From Actinomortierella ambigua (lineage: Eukaryota; Mortierellomycota; Mortierellomycetes; Mortierellales; Mortierellaceae), in NCBI GenBank assembly GCA_016098155.1, contig JAAAJB010000154.1, positions 1-54,958 on the forward strand: a stretch of 54,958 bases of DNA. The letters are read 5' to 3'. The notes under the pieces were generated by a model. The model was not told where the DNA came from, ran no database searches, and saw nothing but the letters and a program-made list of their open reading frames with translations. How positions within the stretch are numbered: the stretch's first letter is position 1; each line of letters opens with the position of its first letter. The translations under genes were made by a program, and so were the position numbers. Below, piece after piece: positions 36,570 through 50,160 of the stretch.

Positions 36570-39500
36570 ATGGATCCCACTCGCCAGTCATCGTTTGGCA
36601 TGTAAGACCAACCAACCCTCCTGCATGGACGTCACGCCGCGCGATAGTCAACTCTATTCACCCCACACGAAGAAAGAGACCCTTGCTCTCGCTCATGGGC
36701 AGCTGCGTGCGCATGCAGCTCCTTTTACATGCATTCACTGACACACTAGTCGCTGTTGACGACCAACCTTTGAATAGACCCTCAGGGTATGCAGACGCAG
36801 ACACCTCCACGAACAACTACACTCAATTTGCAGGTAACCTCCGCTGCATGATATCCAAGCTACCAAAGCACACTCCAAACAGGATGGTGTCTCACCAGTA
36901 TCAAACTCCACAACAACCTTGTAGGGAATCCTCGGCAGGAAGCCACCAACCCAACGGGTATCAAGGTACAACTGGCCATCTCCATTGCGCTTGGTCTGGT
37001 TGCGTTCTTGACCTTTTGTCTTCTGCGCACGCGGTGGATTGTCATGTTTGCCCCAAGAACTAAGCTGAGAAGGTACGTTAGAGGGGGGGGGGGAGGCTGA
37101 AGAGAGAGAGAGGGGGTGATGACGATATGCATGTCACCATGGGAAAAGGAAAGACAGGAAAGAAGATCCAAGACCTAATCCCGACGGCCCGGTGTGTGTC
37201 GTTCCCCGCCCACATAGACATACCCCACCCATCCTGTCCTCGACCTTCTTTGGATGGATCCCTCAGCTTCTCCGTATTCCCGAGGCAGAAGTTCTCGACT
37301 GCGTCGGTCTTGATGCCGTGATGGTAAGGGTCTTGAGTTCAACTATCCTTCGCTTCATAGTAGAGAGCGGTAATGCAAAGTAGGACCTCCTCCTCCTCTC
37401 TCTCTCTCTCTCTCTCCTCGAGCACGGATTCTAAGCAGACTCTTGATCTTCCATTCTCTCTCTCGCCCTTGAAAACGTGTAGCTCCTGCGTTTCTTCCAT
37501 ATGGCGATTCGGCTGTTTGCATTGTTCATGGTGCCAGGATTGTTGATCGTGTTCCCGGTCAACTGGTTATACGCACCAAAGGAGAAGCGTGGCTCGCATG
37601 AAGATGCGCTGGACTACTCCGTCCTCGGTGTCTTCCGCGGTGATGACCAAAAGACGCCGTTTATCTACTTGATCACCCACTTCACATTCACCTGGGTCTT
37701 TTCCATTCTGACCCTTTACACGCTCTGGAAGACTTATGAGGACTATGTCACCATTCGCCGGAGCTTCATGCTCAAACGTGCGCGGTCCATCACCAACCGG
37801 TCTGTCATGATCACGGGATTACCGCTGCATCTGCAGAGCGACCGTTCGCTGGCCATTTTTTACGAGTCTCTGGGAGTCGGCACGGTGGAGAGCGCTCATG
37901 TCTGTCGACACGTTGGCAAACTGCAGAAGCTTGTCGAGCAGAGGGCCAATGCGCTGCAAGATTTGGAGCGCGCTTACGCAAACTATTATGGCAATCCATC
38001 CGACTTCCCGGGATACGACCCAGAAGCTATTGAGGAGGAAAATAATCGCTTGGAGGAATCTGACCAAAACCAGACCCATAACGCTGGCTCTGCTCCAGCC
38101 AGCCAGACTCAACCAACATCCACTACTGCGCCAGGAGCCAACAGCTTGACGTCTATCAGCAGCTCAGCCCCCGCCATGCCGGTGCAAGGGGCGAAGGCCA
38201 AGGCGAGACCGACGACGCGATTGGGTTTCCTGGGTCTGTTTGGCCAAAAGGTCGACAAGATTGATCACCTCCGCCAAGTTTTCTTCACGTTGGACAAGGC
38301 AGTTCAAAAAATGCGTTTGTCCAAGATCTACACCATGACCAGCACCGGCTTTGTGACTTTTGAGAATATGCATGCTGCCGTAAGTGAACATTGCAATATG
38401 ATACTACTATGAGTGTCTGCCTCTCAGTCCCGTTCTCACACTTTGCAACCCTCTCTCCATTCTTCTTTTCATGGCGCCCCACAGCAAATCCTTGCCCAGA
38501 CAGTCAACACCCAGGAGACGCTCTCGTGCTACACAATGACGGCGCCAGAGCCACGCGACATCTTCTGGGACAATGCGAGCCTGCCCCCCAGCGAGCTGAC
38601 AGTTCGATCGATCGTTATCAATGTGACGCTGTTCTTCCTAGTCTTGTTCGCAGCCGGTCCTCTCACGCTGTTGTCTGGATTCTTAAACTTGGATTCGCTC
38701 GAGCACTTCTTCCCGTTCTTGTACAGGATTGCAGCCATTCACCCTATTCTCAGAGACTTGATCCAGGGCTTCCTGCCTACCCTTGGCGTCGTGATCTTTT
38801 TGGCGCTCGTGCCCAAGATCCTTGAGGGCATGTGTGAGAGCCAAGGCATCCAGTCGTACAGCGGTATTGCACGGTCGATCTTCCACAAGTACTTCATCTT
38901 CCAGATCTTCAACGTTGTGTTGATCTTCACGATCGCAGGTACCCTGTGGCAGACTGTGAACAAGGTGTACCACGATCTCTCGGAGCTGGCGCGCATCCTG
39001 GCCGAGTCACTGCCCAAGGTGGCACCGTTCTTTGTCAACTTTACGATCCTCAAGGGCATTGGCTTGTTCCCGGTCCAGATGCTTCAGATCGGCGAAGTCT
39101 TCCAGCAAACGTTCAAGCACCTCTTCGCCAAGACGCCCCGCGACTATGCCGAATCGCGTGCACCCCCAGACTTGAAGTATGGTGTGGTGTATGCAAACAC
39201 GCTGCTGGTCTTCATTATCATCCTGATCTACTCGACGATCAAGCCCATTATTTTGATCTTTGGCGTCGTCTACTTTGCATTTGGCTATGTGGCACTCAAG
39301 TATGAGCTGCTCTACGTCTTTTTCCATCCGAATGAGTCTGGTGGCCTCGCCTGGCCTATGGTGTACAACCGTGTCGTGGTGGGTCTGCTCATCTTCCAGC
39401 TGACGATGGTTGGATTGTTTATCGTCAACAAGTCGTTCTACCTTGCGGCTCTCTTGGCGCCTCTGGTGGTGTGCACCATCTGGTGGTGGTGGTGGACAAA

Positions 39501-40683
39501 CAAGTCCTATCGAGTCACGGCTCAGTACGTTCCTCTAGAGCTTCTGCGGTCAACCATTGTTGAATACGAGGTGGACTCTAGCGTCAGCAACGGTGACACG
39601 ATTGACTACGGCGAGGGTGTGTCGATTGTCGGCGCTCGCAGTCCGGGTCATGCCTGCAGTGGCACCAGCAACGGCCATCACGTTATCTTGAACATTGAGT
39701 CAGCCAGCAACAACGGCAACGGCAACAGCAAGAGCAACAGCACGCCCAAAGCCGTGTTGCCCTCGACTACACCTGGCAACGCAGTCAAGCAAGGTGACCT
39801 GATCGCTACACCTCAAGGCACGCGACGCCGTGTGATCAAGAGCATGATTGACGACGACGACTACCAGGCACTGCCCGACCGATACACGGACTACCGCCAG
39901 CCGCCCATGACCCTGTTCCCGGGCGTACTCAATTCGGGAAGGCGCCAATTCTGCCATCCAGCACTCTCAGGCCCTCTTCCGACGCTGTGGCTGCCTCTCC
40001 GCAAGGACGACGGCGATTCCACGGACAAGAAGAAGAAGAAGAAGAAGAATACACTGGGCAACCACGACGATTCTGAGGAGAGCGATCATGATCTCGAGGA
40101 TCATTTGGCACGCCCACCGCTGATGCTGCCGACCAAGGGCTCGGACGAGCCTCGAACGTTTGATGAGGGCGACAACCTGGTGGGTGGTGGCCAGGACGAA
40201 GACCTGAGCAATCCTCATCTGCCCGAAGCACCGGCTGCGATCACCAAGACTCCGGCAGCATCGACCCAACCACAGCAGCAGGCTGGCAAGGATACCGTCA
40301 CGACGGTGACCTCGCGCGGGATTGAGGTCATCCCAAAGCCAGCGGCCCCATCCCCAGGCGAGCATAGCAACGACCATGTTGTGGCTGGTTCTTCTGCGGC
40401 AGGTGCAGTTGCGTCGGATGCCGCGAGTGTGGAGAGTGAGGGTGACGAATACGAGGCTGTTCGCGATGGCGAGACAACAGAGGACGGCAAGCCACGGAAC
40501 CCGGCCGTGGAGGGCATTCAAGATATTTACTACCACCATCCGGAACGTCGGCTTTCGAATGCCTCTTCACGACCTCGTACGGCGTCGTTGATGGGCCAGG
40601 GCTCGCGCGCGAGCTTGCTGTCGACGACGTCGTCGACCGCGCGACCACCGGTCTCGGCGCCTGCCGCTCACCCGTCAAGATAG
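36570..40683 (+). CDS. CSC1: CSC1/OSCA-type stress-gated calcium-permeable channel
   Basis: Multi-span membrane protein of the CSC1/OSCA/TMEM63 family, mechanically or osmotically gated cation channels. Six exons: 36570-36601, 36778-36833, 36925-37072, 37218-37323, 37483-38379 and 38485-40683, total 1145 residues. Order of parts: short luminal N-terminus with a possible glycosylation site (NNYT), first membrane span QLAISIALGLVAFLTF, the FFGWIPQLLRIPE segment, two further spans, the cytosolic RRM-like domain with RSVMITGLP and TGFVTF, then AQTVNTQETLSCYTMTAPEPRDIFWDN and the seven-span channel region. The last 250 or so residues are a hydrophilic tail with a Lys run and acidic, Ser-rich stretches, probably regulatory. 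AATAAA at 40736-40741 could be the polyadenylation signal. The first exons are small, so the N-terminus rests on phase agreement. Confidence 0.9.
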
Positions 40684-40947
40684 AGCAATGTCATGGTTCC
40701 TTTCCTCTCTCTTCTACTTGCTCCTCCAGCAGATGAATAAAATGGCGGGGAGCAGAGTTTGCCACCAAAAGTTTTTTTTTTTTCTTCTTCTTCGTTTTGT
40801 TGGGGGGGAAATAAGGAAAATTCGGGCGCGGGCAAAGAGCGGTGCCGTTGAAAAACCACTCACAATCCGCAACTCTCAGTTTCGCATTCACACACCACCT
40901 CCTCTCTCCTTGTCTCTCCCCTCTTCCCCTTCATTGTGTAGTATACC
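40684..40947. promoter_or_regulatory. CSC1 3' end and MPC upstream region
   Basis: Contains AATAAA at 40736-40741, a T-rich run (40772-40790) and a CT-rich tract (40900-40930) before the carrier start codon. No separate gene was seen. Confidence 0.4.
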
Positions 40948-42032
40948 ATGTCGTCGTCTGCCACCAATGCTATTGCCCAGAGCGGCTTCCAAAAGTTCCT
41001 GAACCACCCTGCCGGTATAGCTACTCTCATGTCACAATCCAACATGTCTCTTGTTTTTTTTTTCCCCCCCACCATCAGCCCACTATACCTTTTCTTATCT
41101 CTCATGAGTGACTAACATGACTTGCATTCGCATGTACGCTTCCGCTCCTCCTCCCTTCTTCCCTCTCTCCTTTAGGTCCCAAGACCATTCACTTCTGGGC
41201 ACCTGCTGCCAAGTGGGTACGTCGACCTTTCCGGAGGTTTTTTGTCAGACTTTCTCTTTGAGGTGCCAGACGCGTGGGGACTAGAGACACTTGGAGAAAC
41301 GGGTTTCTCCAAAATTACAGGCAACTTCTGGGGAAATCAGGCTCAACCCAAAAAAAGAAGAGCTGCAGGAACAATCAGGGAGCATACCGGATCATTTGAG
41401 CGAGAGAAGAGAGGCTGATCTTGAGGATAATCTACACGCACCCTTGCAGCATTTACAACAAATCAAGGAGTGCACGGATGATTTGGGCACAGTGTCAACG
41501 GATGTGGGTGGCCGCAGGGTGAACATGGCCCCAAAGCATCCACCTACCCACACTCCATCTCTCCAAAAACCTGTCTTTTCCTCCTCGTCCTCATCTCTTT
41601 CTTCTTTCTTTTTCGACAGGCTCTGGTCATTGCTGGTGTTGGTGATATGCAGCGCCCTGCTGAGAACCTGTCCGTTTCTCAGAACGTCGGTAAGCAATCT
41701 TTGTTATGTTCTGAATAGAAGAAGAGGAGAGCACTCATACAAAGGAAGAAGAACATCGACTCACCCCTCCACCACCACCACCGATTCTAATCCGCCTCTT
41801 GCTGTTGTGCGTTCTTTTCACCACCTATTTAGCCTTGGCTGCCACTGGTTTGATCTGGTCTCGGTACTCGCTGGTTATTATCCCCAAGAACTGGAGCTTG
41901 TTCACCGTCAATGTGTTTGTTGCCGGCACTGGTTTGACCCAGCTTACTCGCATCTTCAACTACCGCCAGAGTCTTAAGAACGGCGAGGCGAAGCCCGTCG
42001 AGGCTGCTGCCGTTGCTGCTGCTGAGAAGTAG
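40948..42032 (+). CDS. MPC2: mitochondrial pyruvate carrier subunit, MPC2 type
   Basis: Subunit of the heterodimeric carrier that imports pyruvate through the inner mitochondrial membrane. Four exons, 40948-41014, 41176-41216, 41620-41689 and 41833-42032, encode 125 residues. Family features: FLNHPAGPKTIHFWAPAAKW, the short amphipathic segment plus first span, DMQRPAENLSVSQN, LAATGLIWSRYSLVIIPKNW and VNVFVAGTGLTQLTRI. The conserved PAGPKT and WSRYS motifs identify the MPC2/MPC3 branch. The C-terminus is Ala/Glu-rich. Introns are large relative to the small exons. It is 264 bases after CSC1 and 80 bases before ASA1, all on the plus strand. Confidence 0.92.
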
Positions 42033-42112
42033 ACAAATACACACACAATTAAAATCAATTTGTAATTTTTTTTTTCCCTCCCCCCTTCCCTTGCCCAAAA
42101 AATTTACACGAA

Positions 42113-44036
42113 ATGTCGTCTCATTCACCCAAGCAGGATGCAGGGGGGTCTCCTCCACCTACACCGTCATTCATCTATCGGGGCCACCATGCACCGGTGC
42201 ATGCCCTCGAATTCTTTGCCGGTAATCGGCTGCTCTTGTCCGGGGACGAGCAAGGATGGCTTTTTGTGTGGGATCTCTGGACACGACGTGCCTTGCTGAA
42301 ATGGCGTGCTCATGGCGGTGACCACCAACAACGGGACAGTGACAGCCCACCCTCGGCGGTTCTCGCCGTCCGAGTCCTTCCCCTGAACCCACACCACCGC
42401 CCGCGCTCACCATCGGCATCGGCGCCCTTGGATAAAAAAGAGGAAGAGGAGGATGATCAAGGCAGATTTCCTACGACCGACACCGATCCACATCAGCAGC
42501 AGCAACAGCACGGACCAACCCAGTGTTTGATTCTGAGCCACGGCAGAGACCACCGCATTCACGTGTGGGACATCCGCGACAAGCTTGTCGAGCTGTTATG
42601 TTCAACCACGAGGAGGAAGGGGAGGGGGAAGAGGTGGAGGACCATGAGCCATAGGGGGATGGACGCCGACGACACCACCACCACTACCGCGTTTTCGCCC
42701 AAACCCGTGTTTACCTTGCCAGTGAGCGCGCTCAACTTTTGCAAGATGGATGTGGTGGGCGTGCCGAGTTTTGGAACCAGCACAGAAGGAGGAGAAGAAG
42801 TGAAGGACAAGGACGAGGATGACGAGAAGAAGAAGATCCTATGGCCACGGGGGACAGGGTACCGCCAGATTTTGGTTGCCGTTCCGTCGATGATGGAGGC
42901 CAACAAAGTGGATGTGTACGATGTACTCAAGCCAGAAGCTGTTTTCCAGGGGATAGAGGCGTCAACTCTATCGTCTCCATCGTCGATAGGTGCCTCACTG
43001 GGACAAGGTGGTATGGCCAATGGACACGGCGCCGCGATGGCGGTACGATTGATTTTGCCGCAGAGTGAGACAGATAGCACATCTTCTTCCACCTCTTCGA
43101 CAAGTCATGATCTGGCCAAGATGCGCCTGCTTGTTGGCTATGAGGATGGGTCGGTTAGCCTGTTCCAAGAAGGGGCCACGGGATCACAACGAAGGACAAT
43201 GTCGCTCGTCTGGACTTTCAAAGGTCATCGTGAGCCAGGTACAGATCATTCGCGACTGGTTTTTATCATGAGTCTGATTACACTGAAAAACAAAAAACTG
43301 GCTTCGGATGTGAGAGGGAGAAGGGTACAACTCTCTTTTATTGATTCTGACTATATCTCTACTTGACTACTTGACTTGCAATATTTGTCGTCGCGTACCA
43401 ATTAGTACTCAGCCTTGCCGTGAGTGCTGACCAAAAGTTTGCAATGTCATGTGCATCCGACAATAATTTGATCCGCTACACGCTTGGCAGCGATACCCAA
43501 GGTGTCCCAGAGACATTGCGACAATCGCTCAAAGCCAATGGCATTGCAGAAGTCCAGATCCGCGATGACTTGAAGATTGTTGTCCTTGCCGGGTGGGATG
43601 GAAAGTATGTTGCATCTTTTTTTTTTCTTCTTTCTCTTCGTTTTCCATCGCCCTTGCGGCTCCGATATTGGTAAAGAGGGCGTAATTAACGAAAGCACAA
43701 TATCTCATTGTCTCTAGGATCCGGATATTCTCATACAAGACACTCAAACCATTGGCCATCTTGACATGCCATCGTGAAAGTCTGTACTGTGTCGCTTTGG
43801 CCAGTATCGTGGGTGTGATGAAGGACGAGCAACTTGCTTGGCCGCAGCGAAAACGGGGAACTGGCGGTAACGAAGACGAAATCAATGGCGACGACAGCGA
43901 TAGCGACAGTGATGACAGTGGTAGCAGCGACGAGGATGTTGAAGACCAGAGGCGGCGGTTACAGCAATTTAGTCGCCAGCACTGGCTTGCTGCAGGGGGA
44001 AAGGAGAATCGAATCAGCCAGTGGCAGATTTATTAG
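42113..44036 (+). CDS. ASA1: ASTRA-associated protein 1 (WD40)
   Basis: WD40 propeller protein of the ASTRA/TTT-linked group, which helps assemble or stabilise PIKK kinases and chromatin complexes. Three exons, 42113-43238, 43406-43604 and 43718-44036, encode 547 residues. It opens with YRGHHAPVHALEFF and a WD repeat LFVWDLWTRRAL; further repeats are DHRIHVWDIRDKLV, LLVGYEDGSVSLF, VLSLAVSADQKFAMSCASDN and VLAGWDGKIRIF, ending HRESLYCVALAS. It finishes with an acidic, Ser/Asp-rich segment and then WLAAGGKENRISQWQIY, a final propeller strand. Low-complexity inserts (Gln run, Lys/Asp tract) lie in the first half. AATAAA at 44046-44051 follows the stop closely. The assignment rests on family recognition and is good rather than certain. 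Confidence 0.82.
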
Positions 44037-44108
44037 AGAAAGAAAAATAAACTTTGCAAACCCTGTCTCTCAGCTCCCCCATTCGAACGATTGTTATTTT
44101 CTAATGTC

Positions 44109-47100
44109 ATGTACGGACCCTCCACTCTCAGGTCGCAGCACACCGCTGGCCAGAGACTGACAACCTACGGCAGCAAGAGCAAGCTCAAAAAGGAATCAAG
44201 TGCACAACACCCTGTCCTGAGTCACTGGGAGCGATTGGACCAAGCCCGCATCAGGAAGCGACATGAGCAGCGCGATGGTGGCGATGGTAAGAGTCGCGGA
44301 CATGTCAATGTCCTGGCCACTCTACCGATGAGGCGCGAGGACGAGGACAACAGCAGCAGCAATGGAAGCAACCTCGGGAGTAGTAGTGGCACTACCTCTC
44401 GACGTGAGCCGCTCGCCTCTGTCGCAGCTCGTGAGGCGATCCTTGAAGAGTCGAGCACGGACCGCTTTGGACCACCTTCCACAACAACTTTTATGAACAA
44501 GAAGTCTGACACGAAGAGCACACCTTCGACCTCGGCGAGCAGTAGTCATGGCTATGGCAAAGCAGCAGACAACCAAGGAATTTTTCAACAAGCCATGGAC
44601 GGGCACGACCACGATCACGACCACGACATGATAGAACGATTCGATGAGGAGTGCGATGATCTCGACGGGGATGAGGTCGAGGATGTGGACGAGGTCTTGT
44701 TCCGTGCACCATCGCTTCAGGTGCTCCAGAAGTTGCGGGACATGCGACCGTCGCCATCATCATCATCATTGCCATCGTCGACGCTATCGTCATCTCTACC
44801 ATCTCAATCGACAGCCGTGTCTTCCAGTCGTGGCGTGAAGCCAACAGCGCCGATCGAGCGATCGTCTTTCACAGCTGCACCATTCACAGGCGATAGCCGT
44901 GGCAAGACAAGTCTCGGAACAAAGACCACCACTAGCGGCAGTGGAAGCACTACGGCGACAAACACCAAGAAAGGCGCCGCAACAGCTTTGGAGAGGCGGC
45001 AGCATGCACAGGTGATGGCTACCGGTTCCACGTCGTCGTCACCCTCGTCATCATCTTCTTCTTCTTCTACTTCCGCGCCATTGTCGTCGTCGCCGTCGTC
45101 GTCGCCGTCGTCATCACCACTTTTTCCAGCGCTCGGTAAGAAGACCCTGCGCCATGATGCAAAAAATCCATTCTTGAATCGTGGCCCCCTTATATCCCAC
45201 CCCAGTCGTGACGGCAAAAGTCACGCAGCACATCCACGTCGCCAAAAGGCTGTTGCAGAGGCGGTACCGAATAGTGGTGACAGCCCCGAGGTAGCGCTTG
45301 GCAAGCGGATGTCTACGATTGAGATCACGCCCAAGAGACTGTTGGCTAAGCAGCGCAAGATTGCAACCGCGACGACAGCGACTCTCAAGAACGACGACGA
45401 CGAGAATGAGAACGGCGATGAGGCACGAACAATAGCCACCACCCCGCGACTTGTCAAGTCATCCAACCCTTCGGCGTCGGCCTCCGCTGCCACTAAATAT
45501 TTTGCACCCGCATCTCCGCTCGCTTCCTTTGTCAGCGCCAACAGGCACAGAAATTTAATGGCACCGCTTGTCCCGCCAAGCTTGGCCCCACCTGCTCCCG
45601 CGCCACCGAGTTTTCCATTGACAGCGAAGGCGCAGGCCGCCGCGGCCAGCAAGGGCAGGAGCACAAGAGGGTCCATCCCGACAGTATCGCGACCGACGCT
45701 CCAAGATCTTGTCGCTATCTGCGATCAGTGGCTCTGTACGGGCTCTTCACCATCCTCTTCTTCTTCTTCTTCCTCAAAGACAATGGCAAGGCGGAGTGAG
45801 GCAGAGCGCGAGCCATCCCAGTCGTTGGCCATCTCTAATCTCCCGACATTTGAGCAGTTTGTGTTGGAGAACCCGGCGTTGCGCTCGACGCTTTGCAAGG
45901 TCGGCGAGGCGTCGTACTCGGAGGTGTATACGGCCGTGATGCCCGACATTTCGTCACCGCCTCCACCACGGTCAAAGGCCAATGCTAATGGCCGCAAGAG
46001 AACAAAGAGTGTGGAAGGCCATGACATGGAGGACATGACGAAGAAGGAGGACGAGGACGAAGAGGGTCGGCAACGGGAATTGGTGGTCCTGAAAGTGGTT
46101 CCTTTCCTGAACCAGACACAGCGCAAGGGCCCGCGAGGCACGACCATGACCGTGCTGTCGGATATTTATCGCGAGGTGGTCATGTCGACACGTGTTGTTC
46201 GAGACTGGGACGGGTTCATGTCTAGCATGGGGTGAGTTTGGGGGTGTGTTGTTTGAGGACTTTTGGAATCCAATGTGGAGCCTTGTATCATGGTTGTCTG
46301 ACCTTATGCTTCTTTTGCTTTTCTGTGATTTTAGGGCTATCGTAGTGAAAGGCAAGTACCCGAAATGCTTCCTAGACTCGTGGGACAAGTACAAATCAGA
46401 AAATGGCACGGAAAGCGTTCGTCCAGGTAGGCAGAGTCGTTAAAGTGGAAGAGTGAAAAGCAATTGATCGAGATCCTCGGACCAACCCGAAGAATGACCC
46501 TCTGGAACTAATTTTTCGATCCATTTGTATGTACGATTCATTCTTGTATCTTTGGATGGTTACAGGTCGATACTCGAGTAACCAGCTCTATTGCATCTTA
46601 TTCATGCCGTTTGGCGGCACGGATCTTGAGCACTATACCCTATTGGACTGGCGACAGGCATGGACCATCCTGACACAGCTGGCCCTCTTTCTGGCAACCC
46701 GTGAAGAAGAACCATTTCAGTTTGAGCACCGCGATCTGCACTGGGGCAATATCCTAGTCACACAGACAAGCGAGCCATCAGTCCAATTGGACACTAGACT
46801 CCTCTCTTCTCTTGGGAAATATGCCATGCCTGGGCCGGTGATGATACTGCCTACCTTTGGGATCCGAGTCCAAGTCATTGACTATACCCTTGCACGCGTG
46901 AATACAGGTAAGAGTTGAAATTGCGCTGAGTGAGGGGTAGGAGGACTTTCAGGCGCTGTCCTCTGCAACTTTTACGATTCTAATGAAGTTTTATTTTTGG
47001 GGCCTCTATGCTTCTGACAGGTCACGGCAAACAAGCACTGTTCATGGACCTTGAAGATGACCAAGAGCTCTTTGAGGGCGAAGGTGACTTGCAGTTTGAT

Positions 47101-47545
47101 ATTTATCGCTCGATGCAGCAGGTGACAAACAAAGACTGGGCTGGCTCATATCCTCGAACCAATGTTCTGGTAAGTTGTCTTTGTCCCCAAGATACCAATA
47201 CGGGATGCCTGCTTAACCTTGGTGGCAGTTTAGTTCTTTTTTTTTTTCTCACTCACTTCTCCTTGCTCCTTTGTGTCCTTACAGTGGATGCACTATCTGT
47301 GTAAAAAATTGGTCGAGCACAAGGGGCTGGTCAAGCCCAAGCGGCGGCTCAAGCTCATGCCTCGCCACCAAGACCGTGACCACCCTGCGAACAACCCCTT
47401 GGTTCACAAGGATGAGCATTGGTTCTACGATCGTGTCCTACGCATCACCCACCTACTGGAGAAAGACTCTTCCGGGAAAGATCAAGATCCCTTTTCCCCT
47501 CGCATCCAAAATGTGCGTCAACTTTTGCACACACTCCTCGATTGA
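44109..47545 (+). CDS. HASPIN: haspin-type histone H3 kinase
   Basis: Atypical Ser/Thr kinase that phosphorylates histone H3 Thr3 at mitotic centromeres. Five exons, 44109-46231, 46335-46426, 46566-46907, 47021-47169 and 47285-47545, encode 988 residues. The first 590 are disordered: Ser, Asp/His and Pro/Ala runs; TTYGSKSK near the start recalls haspin N-termini. The kinase begins at KVGEASYSEVY (K597). Key residues: VLKVV lysine K662, E689 in DIYREV, HRDLHWGN with D795 and N800, and D844 in VIDYTLAR, where haspins have DYT rather than DFG. The C-terminal lobe has the reduced haspin helices (DLQFDIYRSM, PRTNVLWMHYL). The start is the first ATG in frame, 72 bases after ASA1; a missed 5' exon is possible. 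Confidence 0.92.
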
Positions 47546-47776
47546 ATAGAAGAAGAAAAAAAGGAATACTTCCACAATAATGTTTTTGTTGCAACATTCG
47601 ACTTTTTTTTTTTGTTTTTGTTTTTTGGGATATGTATTGAAAATAATCATTGTATTCAGGCCTTTGCTCTCGTTTCGCGCGTCCCAAGAATGGTAGTGAG
47701 AGGGCCGCAAAGAAGGTTGTGCCTCTTGGTCTTGCTGCCTCTCCAATTGCATCCTGCTTTTGATCCTGCGGCTGGT
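47546..47776. other. convergent 3' region, haspin and RBX1
   Basis: The haspin and RBX1 stop codons face each other 231 bases apart. T-rich runs at 47603-47626 could serve as transcription-end signals. No additional gene was seen. Confidence 0.5.
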
Positions 47777-49125
<1,349 letters not shown>

Positions 49126-49452
49126 TATGAGAAAGTGGTGTCTTTAATGCGGAATGAGAGAAACGAAAAAAAAAGGTGTGGATGGAGAAAGGAATGCGTG
49201 AAGGGTAAGGGAGGGGTGTGGTGGGTGGCAAATGGCCCAAAAAAAAGGACGTGTTCCTGATATGCATGGAAATACAGCATTGCCCTTTCTAGAAGCGTTA
49301 AATACGAACCACTGCTGCCTACGCTCTTTCTTGCTCACAATAGTGATACACTTTTACCAAAGTCGCTTGTCATCAAGCACCCCATACAGCATTACACGTT
49401 CCAAGTTCCCACCCGCCACTCTCCATTAACATCAGGTCCATACGTCTAGCGA

Positions 49453-49522
49453 TCGTAGTTGAGGTCTTAAAGAGCGCCTGCCAGCGTCTTGACAGACGCC
49501 GTACGGGCAGTTCGAACTACGA
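49453..49522. repeat. nested inverted repeat (cruciform or structured RNA)
   Basis: The outer arms TCGTAGTT (49453-49460) and AACTACGA (49515-49522) are perfect 8-base complements. Inside are CTGCC (49478-49482) with GGCAG (49506-49510), and a 6-base hairpin GCGTCT-TGAC-AGACGC (49484-49499). The nine-base word CATACGTCT occurs outside both arms (49439-49447 and 49536-49544) as a direct repeat. No known RNA family was recognised. Confidence 0.6.
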
Positions 49523-49974
49523 CCGACAACATTATCATACGTCTTCGCAATGATCCGGCATAGTCGTCTTACCTTTTATCTCCTACCTATGTTCTATATC
49601 ACAGTAGGGTTACTATTACTTGTTTATAGGGACATCGAGTTGCTCAGCCTCAAGATGGTTAGTCCCTAACCCCTGGACCATATCATGGCAAAAGGTCGGA
49701 CTCTTCCTGCTGGAGAAGTTCACGTTGTTACGAAGATGTAGACCGCGATTGCTCACTATCTTCTGTAGTGGCTGCACATTTTTTTTTGGCTCCCCCTTTT
49801 CCTCTGATTGCTGTTGCTGCTGTTGTTGCCTGCCGCACACCACACATTTGCGTCGCTCGACAGCTTCGATAAACTAGCTCAGCACTTCTCTCGCGATCTC
49901 AAACTCGTCACCGTTATTATGAATGGCATACTATACACCTCAGAAACTCGATCGGAACTGCTGTTTGTATTCAG

Positions 49975-50160
49975 GCGAGCCCTCATGTGGAAACTCGAGC
50001 TGCACCGTATGGCACGATCGCAATTTCCGTCTTCCTTTGGTTACTGGTGGTGGTGGTGGTGGTTGAGGCAGTGACAGTGGCAGTGGTCTTGGCGCGGAGA
50101 GTGTGGATCATCCAGTATCGGCAGAGTCAAGCCTTCATCTTCATGTGTATGCTCTGCAGC
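49975..50160 (+). pseudogene. receptor-like membrane-span fragment
   Basis: The frame reads about 20 hydrophobic residues rich in Val (ISVFLWLLVVVVVVEAV), then RRVWIIQYRQSQAFIFMCML. A span followed by Arg, Ile and a Ser-Gln-x-x-Phe pattern resembles the first membrane helix and inner loop of fungal GABA-B-like (class C) receptors. No other helices or ligand domain are found nearby, so this is either a decayed fragment or a coincidence. The Val run overlaps a GGT repeat, which weakens the case. Confidence 0.25.

Noticed and set aside
44091..44108. TTG-initiated extension of haspin
   Set aside because: The first in-frame ATG is at 44109; nothing supports a TTG start.
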